Positions 14,882 through 22,143 of a DNA stretch of 64,000 nucleotides are shown here, piece by piece. The position numbers and the translations under genes are program-made. The DNA lies in contig DAOUJW010000002.1 of assembly GCA_034422115.1 (NCBI GenBank), forward strand, positions 44,708 through 108,707, written 5' to 3'. Each line of letters starts with the position of its first letter. Position 1 is the stretch's first letter. Under the pieces are notes generated by a model. The model did no database searches. It was not told the origin of the DNA and was given only the letters and a program-made list of their open reading frames with translations. Source of the stretch: DAOUJW01 sp034422115. GTDB taxonomy: Bacteria > Chloroflexota > Dehalococcoidia > Lucifugimonadales > UBA2985.

Positions 14882-16207
14882 ATGACAACCGGACCCACTC
14901 AGACAGCGCCAAGGTCGTTTTATCGGAGCCAGGAGGGACTTGGCGTATGGGAACATCGGGGCAAGGTGGCGGCCGTCGGCATAGGCCACTCGCCCACGTC
15001 CCGCCGCTGGGACGAGACGCCGGAGACCAGCCTTGGCGCGTGGTCGATAGTCGCGCTGCGCAACGCCATGGAGGACGCCGGCGTGTCACCGGACCAGGTC
15101 GACGGCCTGGTCATCAGCCCGGAGAGCCTGGGCGAGCCCTGGTCGCCGAGGCCCGTGCCGGAGGACTTCGCCAATATGTTCCAGCTCACGGACAACCCCA
15201 ACGACGGCCTGAGCCAGATGAGCTCCGAGTGGGTGCTGAAGAACATGCCGGAGCTGACCAACATCCAGTTCACCATGTACGGCCCGGGGTGCATGTCCAA
15301 CGCCATCTGCGTTGCGGCCCAGGCCATTGGCGAGGGTCTCACCCAGACGTGCCTTGTGCTCACGGCCAGGAACAACCTGTCGGGCCGCTACGGGCAGTAC
15401 GGCGCGGCGGCTGCGGACACCGTCACGGGCGGCGCGCAGTGGACCAACACCTGGGGCGCGGTTGGCCCATACTACCCGGCCTACTGGTTCAACAAGTACA
15501 CGGAGAAGTACGGCGGCAATCACGACATGATGGCCCCCTTCGTCGTCAACTCCAAGCGAAACGGCCTGCTCTTCCCGGAGGGGTTCTTCGCCCAGAACCG
15601 CCCTGAGCCGCTGACCGTGGAGGACTACCTGTCGGCTCGATGGATAGTCAAGCCCGTCAACCTGTACGACTGTGACATACCGATGTGCGTGACCGTGGCC
15701 TATCTCTTCACCACCGCCGAGCGGGCGAAGGACATGAAGCAGAAGCCGGTCTACATCCTCAGCCACGCGGAGTCGAGACCCAGGTACCGGGGCATCGAGC
15801 AGACGCTGGACGAGGTTGAGGAGTCGGCCGCGAGCCTGGGGCGCAGGCTGTACGAGGGCGCGGGCATCACGGCGAGCGACCTCTCTTTTGAGAACATGTA
15901 CGACGGCTATACGCTGTTCCACCAGATCATGCTTGAGGGCCTGAGATACCGGGGCGTCCAGCCCGGCGAGGCGCTGGACTTCTACCAGACGGACATCAGC
16001 ATCGAGGGGCCGAACCCCGTCTCGCCCAGCGGAGGCAACGCCGGAAGCGGCCGCACCCGCATATGGATGCACACGGACTGCATTCAGCAGATACAGGAGA
16101 GGGCGGGTGCGAGGCAGGTCACGGCGGTGAAGCCGGAGATTGGCGTGTCCGGCGGCCCGCACCCCCGCGGCGGCGACTTCATGGTCTGGGGCTCAACGCC
16201 GGGGTAG
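14882..16207 (+). CDS. Thiolase-like acetyl-CoA acetyltransferase/lipid-transfer protein
   Basis: 441 residues from ATG 14882 with GAGAGGTG upstream. The SCP-x-like thiolase fold shows KVAAVGIGHSPTSRR, then GPGCMSNAICVAAQAI with the presumed nucleophile Cys, and NPVSPSGGNAGSGR near the C-terminus. SFENMYDGYTLFHQIMLEGL stands where many thiolases have EVHDCF, so the acid-base residues differ from degradative thiolases. Partnership with the preceding DUF35 protein is typical. It probably performs a Claisen or retro-Claisen step on an unusual acyl-CoA; substrate not predictable. Confidence 0.8.
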   Translation: MTTGPTQTAPRSFYRSQEGLGVWEHRGKVAAVGIGHSPTSRRWDETPETSLGAWSIVALRNAMEDAGVSPDQVDGLVISPESLGEPWSPRPVPEDFANMFQLTDNPNDGLSQMSSEWVLKNMPELTNIQFTMYGPGCMSNAICVAAQAIGEGLTQTCLVLTARNNLSGRYGQYGAAAADTVTGGAQWTNTWGAVGPYYPAYWFNKYTEKYGGNHDMMAPFVVNSKRNGLLFPEGFFAQNRPEPLTVEDYLSARWIVKPVNLYDCDIPMCVTVAYLFTTAERAKDMKQKPVYILSHAESRPRYRGIEQTLDEVEESAASLGRRLYEGAGITASDLSFENMYDGYTLFHQIMLEGLRYRGVQPGEALDFYQTDISIEGPNPVSPSGGNAGSGRTRIWMHTDCIQQIQERAGARQVTAVKPEIGVSGGPHPRGGDFMVWGSTPG

Positions 16208-16224
16208 GGGTTAAGGTTGAATAA

Positions 16225-16315
16225 CCCGCTCATCCTGAGCGTGTCGAAGGGTGAGCGGGAAAAGTACGCCTGTGTCTACCCGCTCATATGGTTCGACAGG
16301 CTCACCATGAGCGGG
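16225..16315. repeat. Two family A repeats
   Basis: Two palindromic units, 16225-16260 and 16279-16315, each running CCCGCTCA...GAGCGGG with an internal TCGAA or TTCGACAGG core. They fill the gap between convergent genes and can form hairpins on either strand. Confidence 0.8.
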
Positions 16316-16330
16316 AAGATAAACCATCTG

Positions 16331-17482
16331 CTATGCAATAGCTGGACCTAGATCTGCTGACTCTGATTCTGTTTGGGTCAGGTTGCTCTTCAATTCAGTT
16401 GCAGCAACGGAGGCCTGCTCAGCCATGAACTGAGCGATCTGGGTGACGCTTACGTGCTTGGTTGCTTTATTGACCAGGACGCCTGCTACGAGTCCCGCTA
16501 GAAGTGGAGTCCCCACAGGCCCACCGGCTGCTGCGATGAGGGAGACCGCGGCCAGGGTTGCCCCCGTCCCCATGGAACCCCTGAACTGCCCATCTACGAA
16601 CTCCGCGTATTCTCCTGTTTGATGAGCTTTGTGAAAGGCCTTTGCAAGGGAAACTACGGTTACAATCATTAGCAGTGGGTTCGCGCTGATTACAGAGGCT
16701 AGGCCCATGCTGCCGGCCATTCTGGAAAATTGCTCAGTGTCAGCGCGACTCCAGTTGAGGGCCAAAGCTACAGCGCCTATTGCGCCTCCCAGCAGTTCCG
16801 CGGCGTCATACGAATTCAGATCATAGAACCAGTCCTTTGGGATGTTGAAATTCTCTTTTAGTGAACCAGCTACTTGGTCGTAAGTAGCCTTGTCCCAGTT
16901 CGCGAATGGAAGCCCTTTGGATGTGGTGCCATCCCTGAGCAGCCCCTGGAGGAATCCCCAAGCCTCCTGCATAATATTGTCGTTCTCCGACGCGCCCCTT
17001 ACCGCTTCCCAGGCTCCGTCCAGGGTGTGTCCGCCGTCGAACATCCGATGGTTGCCCCCGCCGATATGGGTTGCTTTGTACACGGCATCCATAGCGTTGT
17101 CATATATGCTTGGGCCCCCCTTAACCAACCCCTCGATAGTACTGTTGAGATCTTGCGCCAAGCTGCTGGTCAGTAAACCCTGAGAGGTCTCCAGCACAGC
17201 GCTAGCAAGTGAACTGGTCGCCTCCGTCACCCTCTTGGAGCCTGAGCGCACCAGCTTTGCGCCTTCAGCTGTTTTGTCCACGGTCTTCCTTGTACCGTCC
17301 TGTGCCATTCCCGCGACCGCAGACGCGGAGTCTGTAACTCCTTGTTTAGCATTAGAGGCTGCCTTACCAACCGCTGAAGAGGTCTTGTCAGCCGCTGTCT
17401 TGCCAGCCCTTCTCACCCGATCTGTGCCTGAGCGCATTTTGTCTTTCATGTCGTTCACTCCGAAAGTGCCATTGCTTTTCAA
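16331..17482 (-). CDS. Unknown protein with amphipathic N-terminus and hydrophobic C-terminal half
   Basis: 383 residues, not recognised. Residues about 12-115 are repetitive, Lys/Ala/Ser/Thr rich and amphipathic (RVRRAGKTAADKTSSAVGKA, KTVDKTAEGAKLVRSGSKRV), like LEA or apolipoprotein-type helices. The middle has EAWGFLQGLLRDGTTSKGLP. Later segments are hydrophobic: LLGGAIGAVALALNWS, GLASVISANPLLMIVTVVSLAKAF, TLAAVSLIAAAGGPVGTPLLAGLVAGVLVN. It could be a membrane-associating stress or structural protein. Codon and base use is less GC-rich than neighbours, which suggests acquired DNA. It is divergent from a small antitoxin-like gene. Confidence 0.6.
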   Translation of the reverse strand: MKSNGTFGVNDMKDKMRSGTDRVRRAGKTAADKTSSAVGKAASNAKQGVTDSASAVAGMAQDGTRKTVDKTAEGAKLVRSGSKRVTEATSSLASAVLETSQGLLTSSLAQDLNSTIEGLVKGGPSIYDNAMDAVYKATHIGGGNHRMFDGGHTLDGAWEAVRGASENDNIMQEAWGFLQGLLRDGTTSKGLPFANWDKATYDQVAGSLKENFNIPKDWFYDLNSYDAAELLGGAIGAVALALNWSRADTEQFSRMAGSMGLASVISANPLLMIVTVVSLAKAFHKAHQTGEYAEFVDGQFRGSMGTGATLAAVSLIAAAGGPVGTPLLAGLVAGVLVNKATKHVSVTQIAQFMAEQASVAATELKSNLTQTESESADLGPAIA

Positions 17483-17506
17483 TCACACTACACCGTTTGC
17501 TACAAT
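17478..17506 (+). promoter_or_regulatory. Promoter of the small antitoxin-like gene
   Basis: TTCAAT (17478-17483), a 17-base spacer and TACAAT (17501-17506). Transcription near 17513 would exclude the AAGGAAA before ATG 17520, which favours ATG 17541 as the true start. Confidence 0.5.
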
Positions 17507-17540
17507 AAGGAAAGCCTTTATGAATAGAGGACAGCCACAC

Positions 17541-17741
17541 ATGACCGCCAACACCCCCGATCCCTTGCCCGGCAGTTTGGACGCGGACAGCGAGGCCCCA
17601 GAGCCTATTGAAGACCCTGACGCTCTGGAGTTAAGGGAGGAGTTCTCCAAAGAGTTGCAGGCTTCAATAGAAGCGGTGGCCAGTGGTGACGCAACTCGTT
17701 CCGCCGAGGAGGTGGCCCAAAGGCAAGGCATGGCCTGGTGA
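17541..17741 (+). CDS. Small acidic antitoxin-like protein
   Basis: 66 residues from ATG 17541 with GAGGA nine bases upstream. The in-frame ATG at 17520 is probably untranscribed. The sequence is Asp/Glu/Pro rich, then helical: ELREEFSKELQASIEAVASG and DATRSAEEVAQRQGMAW. The C-terminal half resembles RelB/ParD-like antitoxins that precede RelE toxins. The stop codon overlaps a GTG that begins a 13-codon frame resembling a RelE N-terminus, so the toxin seems to have been lost. Confidence 0.55.
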   Translation: MTANTPDPLPGSLDADSEAPEPIEDPDALELREEFSKELQASIEAVASGDATRSAEEVAQRQGMAW

Positions 17742-17779
17742 CGTACCAAGTTGATTTTAAGGACTCCGTTAATAAATGA
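17738..17779 (+). pseudogene. Possible remnant of a RelE-type toxin start
   Basis: GTG at 17738 overlaps the antitoxin-like stop (GTGA) and reads VTYQVDFKDSVNK before TGA at 17777-17779, which itself overlaps the next start in ATGA. Many RelE toxins begin with a similar MTYxVxF strand. Read this way, all but the first 13 codons were deleted when the sulfite-oxidase-like gene came to lie here. A chance frame serving only as translational coupling is the alternative. Confidence 0.3.
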
Positions 17780-19050
17780 CGGCCAAAAACCCTGATCCAT
17801 CTCCACATCCACGGAACTATGACGGAGATTCCCTCTGGCACTTCGCCAATGAGCGGGGGATGGACCGCCGCCGGTTCCTGAAGCTGATGGTGGCCGGTGG
17901 CGCGGCGGCCGTGCTCGCCGCGTGCGGAGTAGACATATCGGTCGAGACCTCCACGTCTACGCCGTCGGCAACGGCCTCAGGCGCGAACCCGTACGCCCCC
18001 TTCTTCAAGGACCCCGCGCCCTTCATCGAGCGCGACGGCAAGGGGCTGGAGGCGCGCTTGGAGAATATGCAGGGCCTCATCACGCCCAACCGCCACTTCT
18101 TTGTCCGCAACAACTCCGTCAGCATTGGGCTGGAAGCGGCGGACTGGCTGCTCTCCGTTGAGGGCGACGCCGTCTCTGAGCCGATGGCGCTGACCTACGA
18201 CGACGTTCGCAGCCTGCCCAGCCGCACGCTGGTCTCCTACCTGGAGTGCGCTGGGAACCACCGCGCCATGTTCAACCTGCTCAACGGGCGGGAGACCTCC
18301 GGCACGCAGTGGATGACCGGGGCCGTCGGCAACGGCGAGTGGGTGGGCGCGACACTGCGGGACGTGCTGACCCTTGCGGGCATAAACGACAACGCAGTCA
18401 GCGTGCTGCTGGTGGGCCTGGACACGGAGTCGCCGGAGGAGGGATTCCGCTACGTGCTGCCGGTGGAGAAGGCGATGCACCCGGACACGCTGCTGGCCTA
18501 CGCCCTCAACGGCGAGCCGCTGCCCAAAGACCACGGCTTCCCTCTGCGGGCGGTGGTCCCGGGCTGGGTGGGCAGCTCCCACATCAAGTGGCTTGGTCGC
18601 ATTGAGGTGTCCTCGGAGTGGCTGTGGACGCGCAACAACACCACCTCCTACACCCTCATCGGCGACGCCTATCCGCCTGAGGGCGAGTCCCAGGGCAAGC
18701 CTGTTACGGAGCAGGTTATCAAGAGCGCGCTGGCCCTGCCCTGGCCGGCGGAGCTTCCGGTAGGACGACAGCGCATTCACGGCTACGCCCACTCGCCCTC
18801 GGGGCCAATATCGCGCGTGGAGTGGAGCGCGGACGCCGGGCGCACGTGGCGCGAGGCGGAGCTGTCGGGCGGTCAGCCGGACTACTCCTGGGCGCGGTTC
18901 GAGTTCGAGTGGGACGCGGAGCCGGGGGAGAGCGCCATCATGACGCGGGCCACGGACTCAGAGGGCAACACGCAGCCGGACAGCGTGCCCTACAACGAGA
19001 AGGGCTATCTGTTCAACCAGCCCCTGCCCCACCCGATACGGGTGGTGTAG
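17776..19050 (+). CDS. Sulfite-oxidase-like molybdopterin oxidoreductase, Tat-exported lipoprotein
   Basis: 424 residues. A Tat signal RRRFLK (31-36) is followed by a hydrophobic stretch ending LAAC (Cys50), so export fully folded with possible lipid anchoring is likely. The molybdopterin domain shows SYLECAGNHRAMF with the Mo-ligand Cys158, and GAVGNGEWVGATLRDVL. The C-terminal Mo-co dimerisation domain (residues about 310-424) shows ISRVEWSADAGRTWREAEL and FEWDAEPGESAIMTRATDSE. Members oxidise sulfite or related compounds and pass electrons to cytochromes; no cytochrome gene is adjacent. A GC hairpin follows the stop (19051-19066). Confidence 0.88.
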   Translation: MTAKNPDPSPHPRNYDGDSLWHFANERGMDRRRFLKLMVAGGAAAVLAACGVDISVETSTSTPSATASGANPYAPFFKDPAPFIERDGKGLEARLENMQGLITPNRHFFVRNNSVSIGLEAADWLLSVEGDAVSEPMALTYDDVRSLPSRTLVSYLECAGNHRAMFNLLNGRETSGTQWMTGAVGNGEWVGATLRDVLTLAGINDNAVSVLLVGLDTESPEEGFRYVLPVEKAMHPDTLLAYALNGEPLPKDHGFPLRAVVPGWVGSSHIKWLGRIEVSSEWLWTRNNTTSYTLIGDAYPPEGESQGKPVTEQVIKSALALPWPAELPVGRQRIHGYAHSPSGPISRVEWSADAGRTWREAELSGGQPDYSWARFEFEWDAEPGESAIMTRATDSEGNTQPDSVPYNEKGYLFNQPLPHPIRVV

Positions 19051-19360
19051 CGGGGTTGTCGCCCCGTTTCCCGCTCACTCCCTTCGACAGGCTCAGGGTG
19101 AGCGGGATTAACGACATCCAGCCACCTGACCACCCCTGTGGAGCCTGCCCCGTACTCCGATACGGGGGCGGGGTCTAGCGGGTACTATGGCGTATGCCCT
19201 GGATTCCGGCGGAAGCCGGAATGACGGAGAACTCCTCTCCTTGGCTTTCAGGTTGCGGACGCTCTCGTCCATGACGACACTAACGGCTTCGTGATTTGCT
19301 TCACTTGATTACGTGCATATCAACCATTATCTTTGTGGTTAATTGTGATATGGATAACTA
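19051..19360. repeat. Repeat-rich intergenic stretch
   Basis: It holds, in order, a CGGGG-TTGTCG-CCCCG hairpin with a short T-run at 19051-19069 (a possible terminator), a family A unit (19070-19106), a family F hairpin (19148-19167) and a family B unit (19199-19227). An AT-rich promoter region for the next gene follows. No gene is seen here. Confidence 0.7.
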
Positions 19361-19362
19361 TT

Positions 19363-19392
19363 TTGACGAATTCCTATGCGTCTTTGTACAAT
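19363..19392 (+). promoter_or_regulatory. Promoter of the aldehyde dehydrogenase gene
   Basis: TTGACG (19363-19368), an 18-base spacer and TACAAT (19387-19392), in an unusually AT-rich stretch (19290-19420). A leader of about 60 bases follows. Confidence 0.6.
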
Positions 19393-19460
19393 TTACTTTA
19401 GAGGGGTAGTTTTACCCTAGGCGTATGGCAGGGACATGATTCCCGGGAAGGGGGCACAAG

Positions 19461-20966
19461 ATGTTATCCACAATCACTAAGGGGATGAACTACATTGGAG
19501 GCAGATGGGCGGAGGCGAGGGGAGAGACCTTTGAGGACCGGAACCCGGCCAGCACCGGAGAGCTTCTGGGGGTCTTTCCCCGATCGGGGTTGCAGGACGT
19601 GGAGGAGGCTGTAACGTCGGCGCGGGCCGCTTTGCAGGAGTGGAGGAGTGAGTCCCGTATCCGCCGGGCGGAGTACCTGGACGCCTTTGTCAAGCTTGTG
19701 AAGAGGGACCAGGAGGAGCTGGCTCGGCTGCTGAGCATGGAGTCCAGCAAGTGCATTGCTGAGGCCCGCGCCGACATTGTGGAGGGCATTCACTCTGCCC
19801 AGTACTGGTTTGGCAGGGCGCGCACGGAGTGGGGAGAGGTGCTGGCATCGGAGATACCGGAGAAGGACGCATACGTCCACCGGAGGCCAAAGGGGGTGGT
19901 GGCGGCCGTCGCGCCCTGGAACTTCCCGTTTGCTATACCTCTGTGGCTAATTTGCCCATCGATTGTCGAGGGCAACACGGTGGTGTTCAAGCCCGCGGAG
20001 GAGACGCCCCTCATGGGGCAGCGAATCGTCGAGTACTTTGAGAGGGCGGGGCTTCCCAAGGGCGTGCTGAACCTGGTGCAGGGCTACGGCGAGGAGGCGG
20101 GCTGGCCCCTGGTCACCCACCCGGACGTGGACGTGGTACTGTTTACCGGCTCCGCCCAGGTTGGCTCGATGATAAAGGAGGCGTGCGCCAGGGACTACAG
20201 GAAGTTCTGCGTGTGCGAGATGGGCGGCAAGAACGCCATGATCGTCTTCGATGACGCCGACTTTGACCTGGCCGTGAACGCCGCCGTCATCTCCGCCTTC
20301 CGCACCACCGGCCAGCGGTGCGTCTCCGCCGAGCGGATCATCGTGCAGCATGGCATCTTCGACCGCTTTGTCGACGCCTTCGTGGAGCGGGCGCGGAACA
20401 TCCGGATTGGCGACCCCCTGGATGAAGCCACCTTCATGGGCCCGCTGGCGAGCCAGGCCGGGGTCGAGAAGTTCGAATACTACTGCAAGCTGGCGGTCGA
20501 GGAGGGCGCAGTCGTCCACCTGGACGGCGGGCGACTGGCGGATGAGGAGCACGCCAACGGGTACTTTGTCCGCCCCTTCGTCTACACGATGAAGCACAAT
20601 CCCGATGCCAGGGCGCTGAGGGAGGAAGTGTTTGGGCCGCACGTGGGCCTTATTCCCTTCACCGACCTTGAGGAGGCCGTGCGTATATACAACGATACCG
20701 AGTACGGCTTTGCGCTGTCCGTGTGCAGCCGTGACTACAGGACCATACGCGCAGTGCGGGAGGGGTGCGACTTTGGCGTTGGGTACGTGAATCTGCCGAC
20801 CATCGGGGCTGAGGTGCACCTGCCATTCGGCGGGCTGAAGAAGAGCGGCACGGGGATGCCCTCGGCCGCCGGCCTGCTGGAGGCTGTGACCCACAAGGTC
20901 TCCTGGACGGTCAACCACGGGGAGGACATCAAGCTGGCGCAGGGTCTGAAGGCGGACTTGAGCTAG
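19461..20966 (+). CDS. NAD(P)-dependent aldehyde dehydrogenase (semialdehyde type)
   Basis: 501 residues of the ALDH superfamily. The Rossmann region has VAAVAPWNFPFAIP (148-161) and KPAEETPL. The general base is Glu253 in CEMGGKN and the nucleophile is Cys287 in TTGQRCVSAERI. PFGGLKKSGTG lies near the C-terminus. It oxidises an aldehyde to an acid; placement beside an amidinotransferase/DDAH-like enzyme suggests a semialdehyde from arginine, ornithine or lysine breakdown. The next gene starts 40 bases downstream, so the two form an operon. Confidence 0.88.
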   Translation: MLSTITKGMNYIGGRWAEARGETFEDRNPASTGELLGVFPRSGLQDVEEAVTSARAALQEWRSESRIRRAEYLDAFVKLVKRDQEELARLLSMESSKCIAEARADIVEGIHSAQYWFGRARTEWGEVLASEIPEKDAYVHRRPKGVVAAVAPWNFPFAIPLWLICPSIVEGNTVVFKPAEETPLMGQRIVEYFERAGLPKGVLNLVQGYGEEAGWPLVTHPDVDVVLFTGSAQVGSMIKEACARDYRKFCVCEMGGKNAMIVFDDADFDLAVNAAVISAFRTTGQRCVSAERIIVQHGIFDRFVDAFVERARNIRIGDPLDEATFMGPLASQAGVEKFEYYCKLAVEEGAVVHLDGGRLADEEHANGYFVRPFVYTMKHNPDARALREEVFGPHVGLIPFTDLEEAVRIYNDTEYGFALSVCSRDYRTIRAVREGCDFGVGYVNLPTIGAEVHLPFGGLKKSGTGMPSAAGLLEAVTHKVSWTVNHGEDIKLAQGLKADLS

Positions 20967-21006
20967 CGGCAGCCTGGGCCATGGCGTGGAGAACGAGGGG
21001 GCTGAC

Positions 21007-21912
21007 ATGAAGACCGAAACACTTGTGGAGCCACGGCTTTCGCCGCGAAGGGGTACGGCCCACATTCTGATGTGTCCCCCATACTACTTCGATGTCAGGT
21101 ACGAGATAAACCCCTGGATGAACACGCGGAACGGGGTGGACAACGGCGCGGCCTGGGAGCAGTGGGAAGTCCTGTACCAGGCGCTTGCGGGAGAGATCGG
21201 GGCGGAGGTGGAGATCGTCGATCCCGTTGCCGGGCTTCCCGACTTCGTGTTCACGGCCAACGCTGGACTGCTGGCGGGCAACGTCTTTATACCCTCAAAC
21301 TTCCGCTATCCCGAAAGGGCGGAGGAAGAGCGCCACTGGCAGGCCTGGTTTGAGTCCAGGGGCTACAGCGTGGTCCGGCTGCCCTCGGACCTGAGCTTTG
21401 AGGGGGAGGGCGACCTGCTCTCCGTTGGAGACCTGATCCTGGCGGGCTACACGTACCGGTCGGACCGGGAGGCGGTCGAGGAGGTGGGCCGGTTGCTGCA
21501 AAAGGAGGTGCTGCCCCTGGAGCTGGCCGACCCCTGGTTCTATCACCTGGACACCTGCGCCTGCCCGCTCACGGACGGCTCTATCCTGTTCTATCCGGGG
21601 GCATTCACGGCATCTGGCCGCGCCCTGATTGCTGATCGCTTTCCAGATGCTATTCCGGTCCCGGAGGTGGAGGCCAGGCGGTTTGCCTGCAACTCTGTCG
21701 TCATAGACCGCCACGTGGTGATGAGCGCAGGCTGCCCGGTGGCCACGGCGGAGTTGCAGGCGCGGGGATACGAGGTCCACGAGGTGGACGTCAGTGAGTT
21801 CCTGAAGGCCGGTGGCGGGCCCAAGTGCCTGGCGCTGTTCCTGGAGCGCGGGGCCGTGGGAGCGCGTCGGCACGACGAAGGGAGCGGACTCAACGGGCAA
21901 CGCGCGGCTTGA
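21007..21912 (+). CDS. Amidinotransferase/dimethylargininase-like guanidine-modifying enzyme
   Basis: 301 residues from ATG 21007 (GAGGGGG six bases upstream; an earlier in-frame ATG at 20986 is less likely). The pentein fold shows FTANAGLLAGN (82-92), FEGEGDLL (131-138), His180 and Asp182 in YHLDTCACP, and the nucleophile Cys274 in GGGPKCLAL. Such enzymes hydrolyse or transfer the guanidino group of arginine derivatives, giving ornithine or citrulline-type products. Coupled with the upstream aldehyde dehydrogenase, this suggests arginine-to-glutamate-type catabolism. The exact reaction is inferred. Confidence 0.82.
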   Translation: MKTETLVEPRLSPRRGTAHILMCPPYYFDVRYEINPWMNTRNGVDNGAAWEQWEVLYQALAGEIGAEVEIVDPVAGLPDFVFTANAGLLAGNVFIPSNFRYPERAEEERHWQAWFESRGYSVVRLPSDLSFEGEGDLLSVGDLILAGYTYRSDREAVEEVGRLLQKEVLPLELADPWFYHLDTCACPLTDGSILFYPGAFTASGRALIADRFPDAIPVPEVEARRFACNSVVIDRHVVMSAGCPVATAELQARGYEVHEVDVSEFLKAGGGPKCLALFLERGAVGARRHDEGSGLNGQRAA

Positions 21913-21939
21913 CGCCGCTCCCTAGAATGGCGAATGACA

Positions 21940-22086
21940 CCGCTCGCCCTGAGCTTGTCGAAGGGTGCGAGTGGTGTCATATCTGCCTGACTTACAGACC
22001 ACACCTGCGGAGCCTGCCCCGTACCTGATAAGAGGTCAGGAGCCTATGTGACGCCCCCTGGATTCCGGCGAAAGCCGGAATGATGG
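21940..22086. repeat. Family A, degenerate F and B repeats
   Basis: A family A unit at 21940-21976 (CCGCTCGCCCTGAGCTTGTCGAAGG), a decayed family F segment near 22012-22050, and a family B palindrome at 22059-22086 (GGATTCCGGCGAAAGCCGG) lie between convergent genes. Confidence 0.7.
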
Positions 22087-22143
22087 TGAGGATGTCCTTG
22101 AACGAGATGGTCATGTTTGCTACTTGTTCAGACCATTCCCGGA

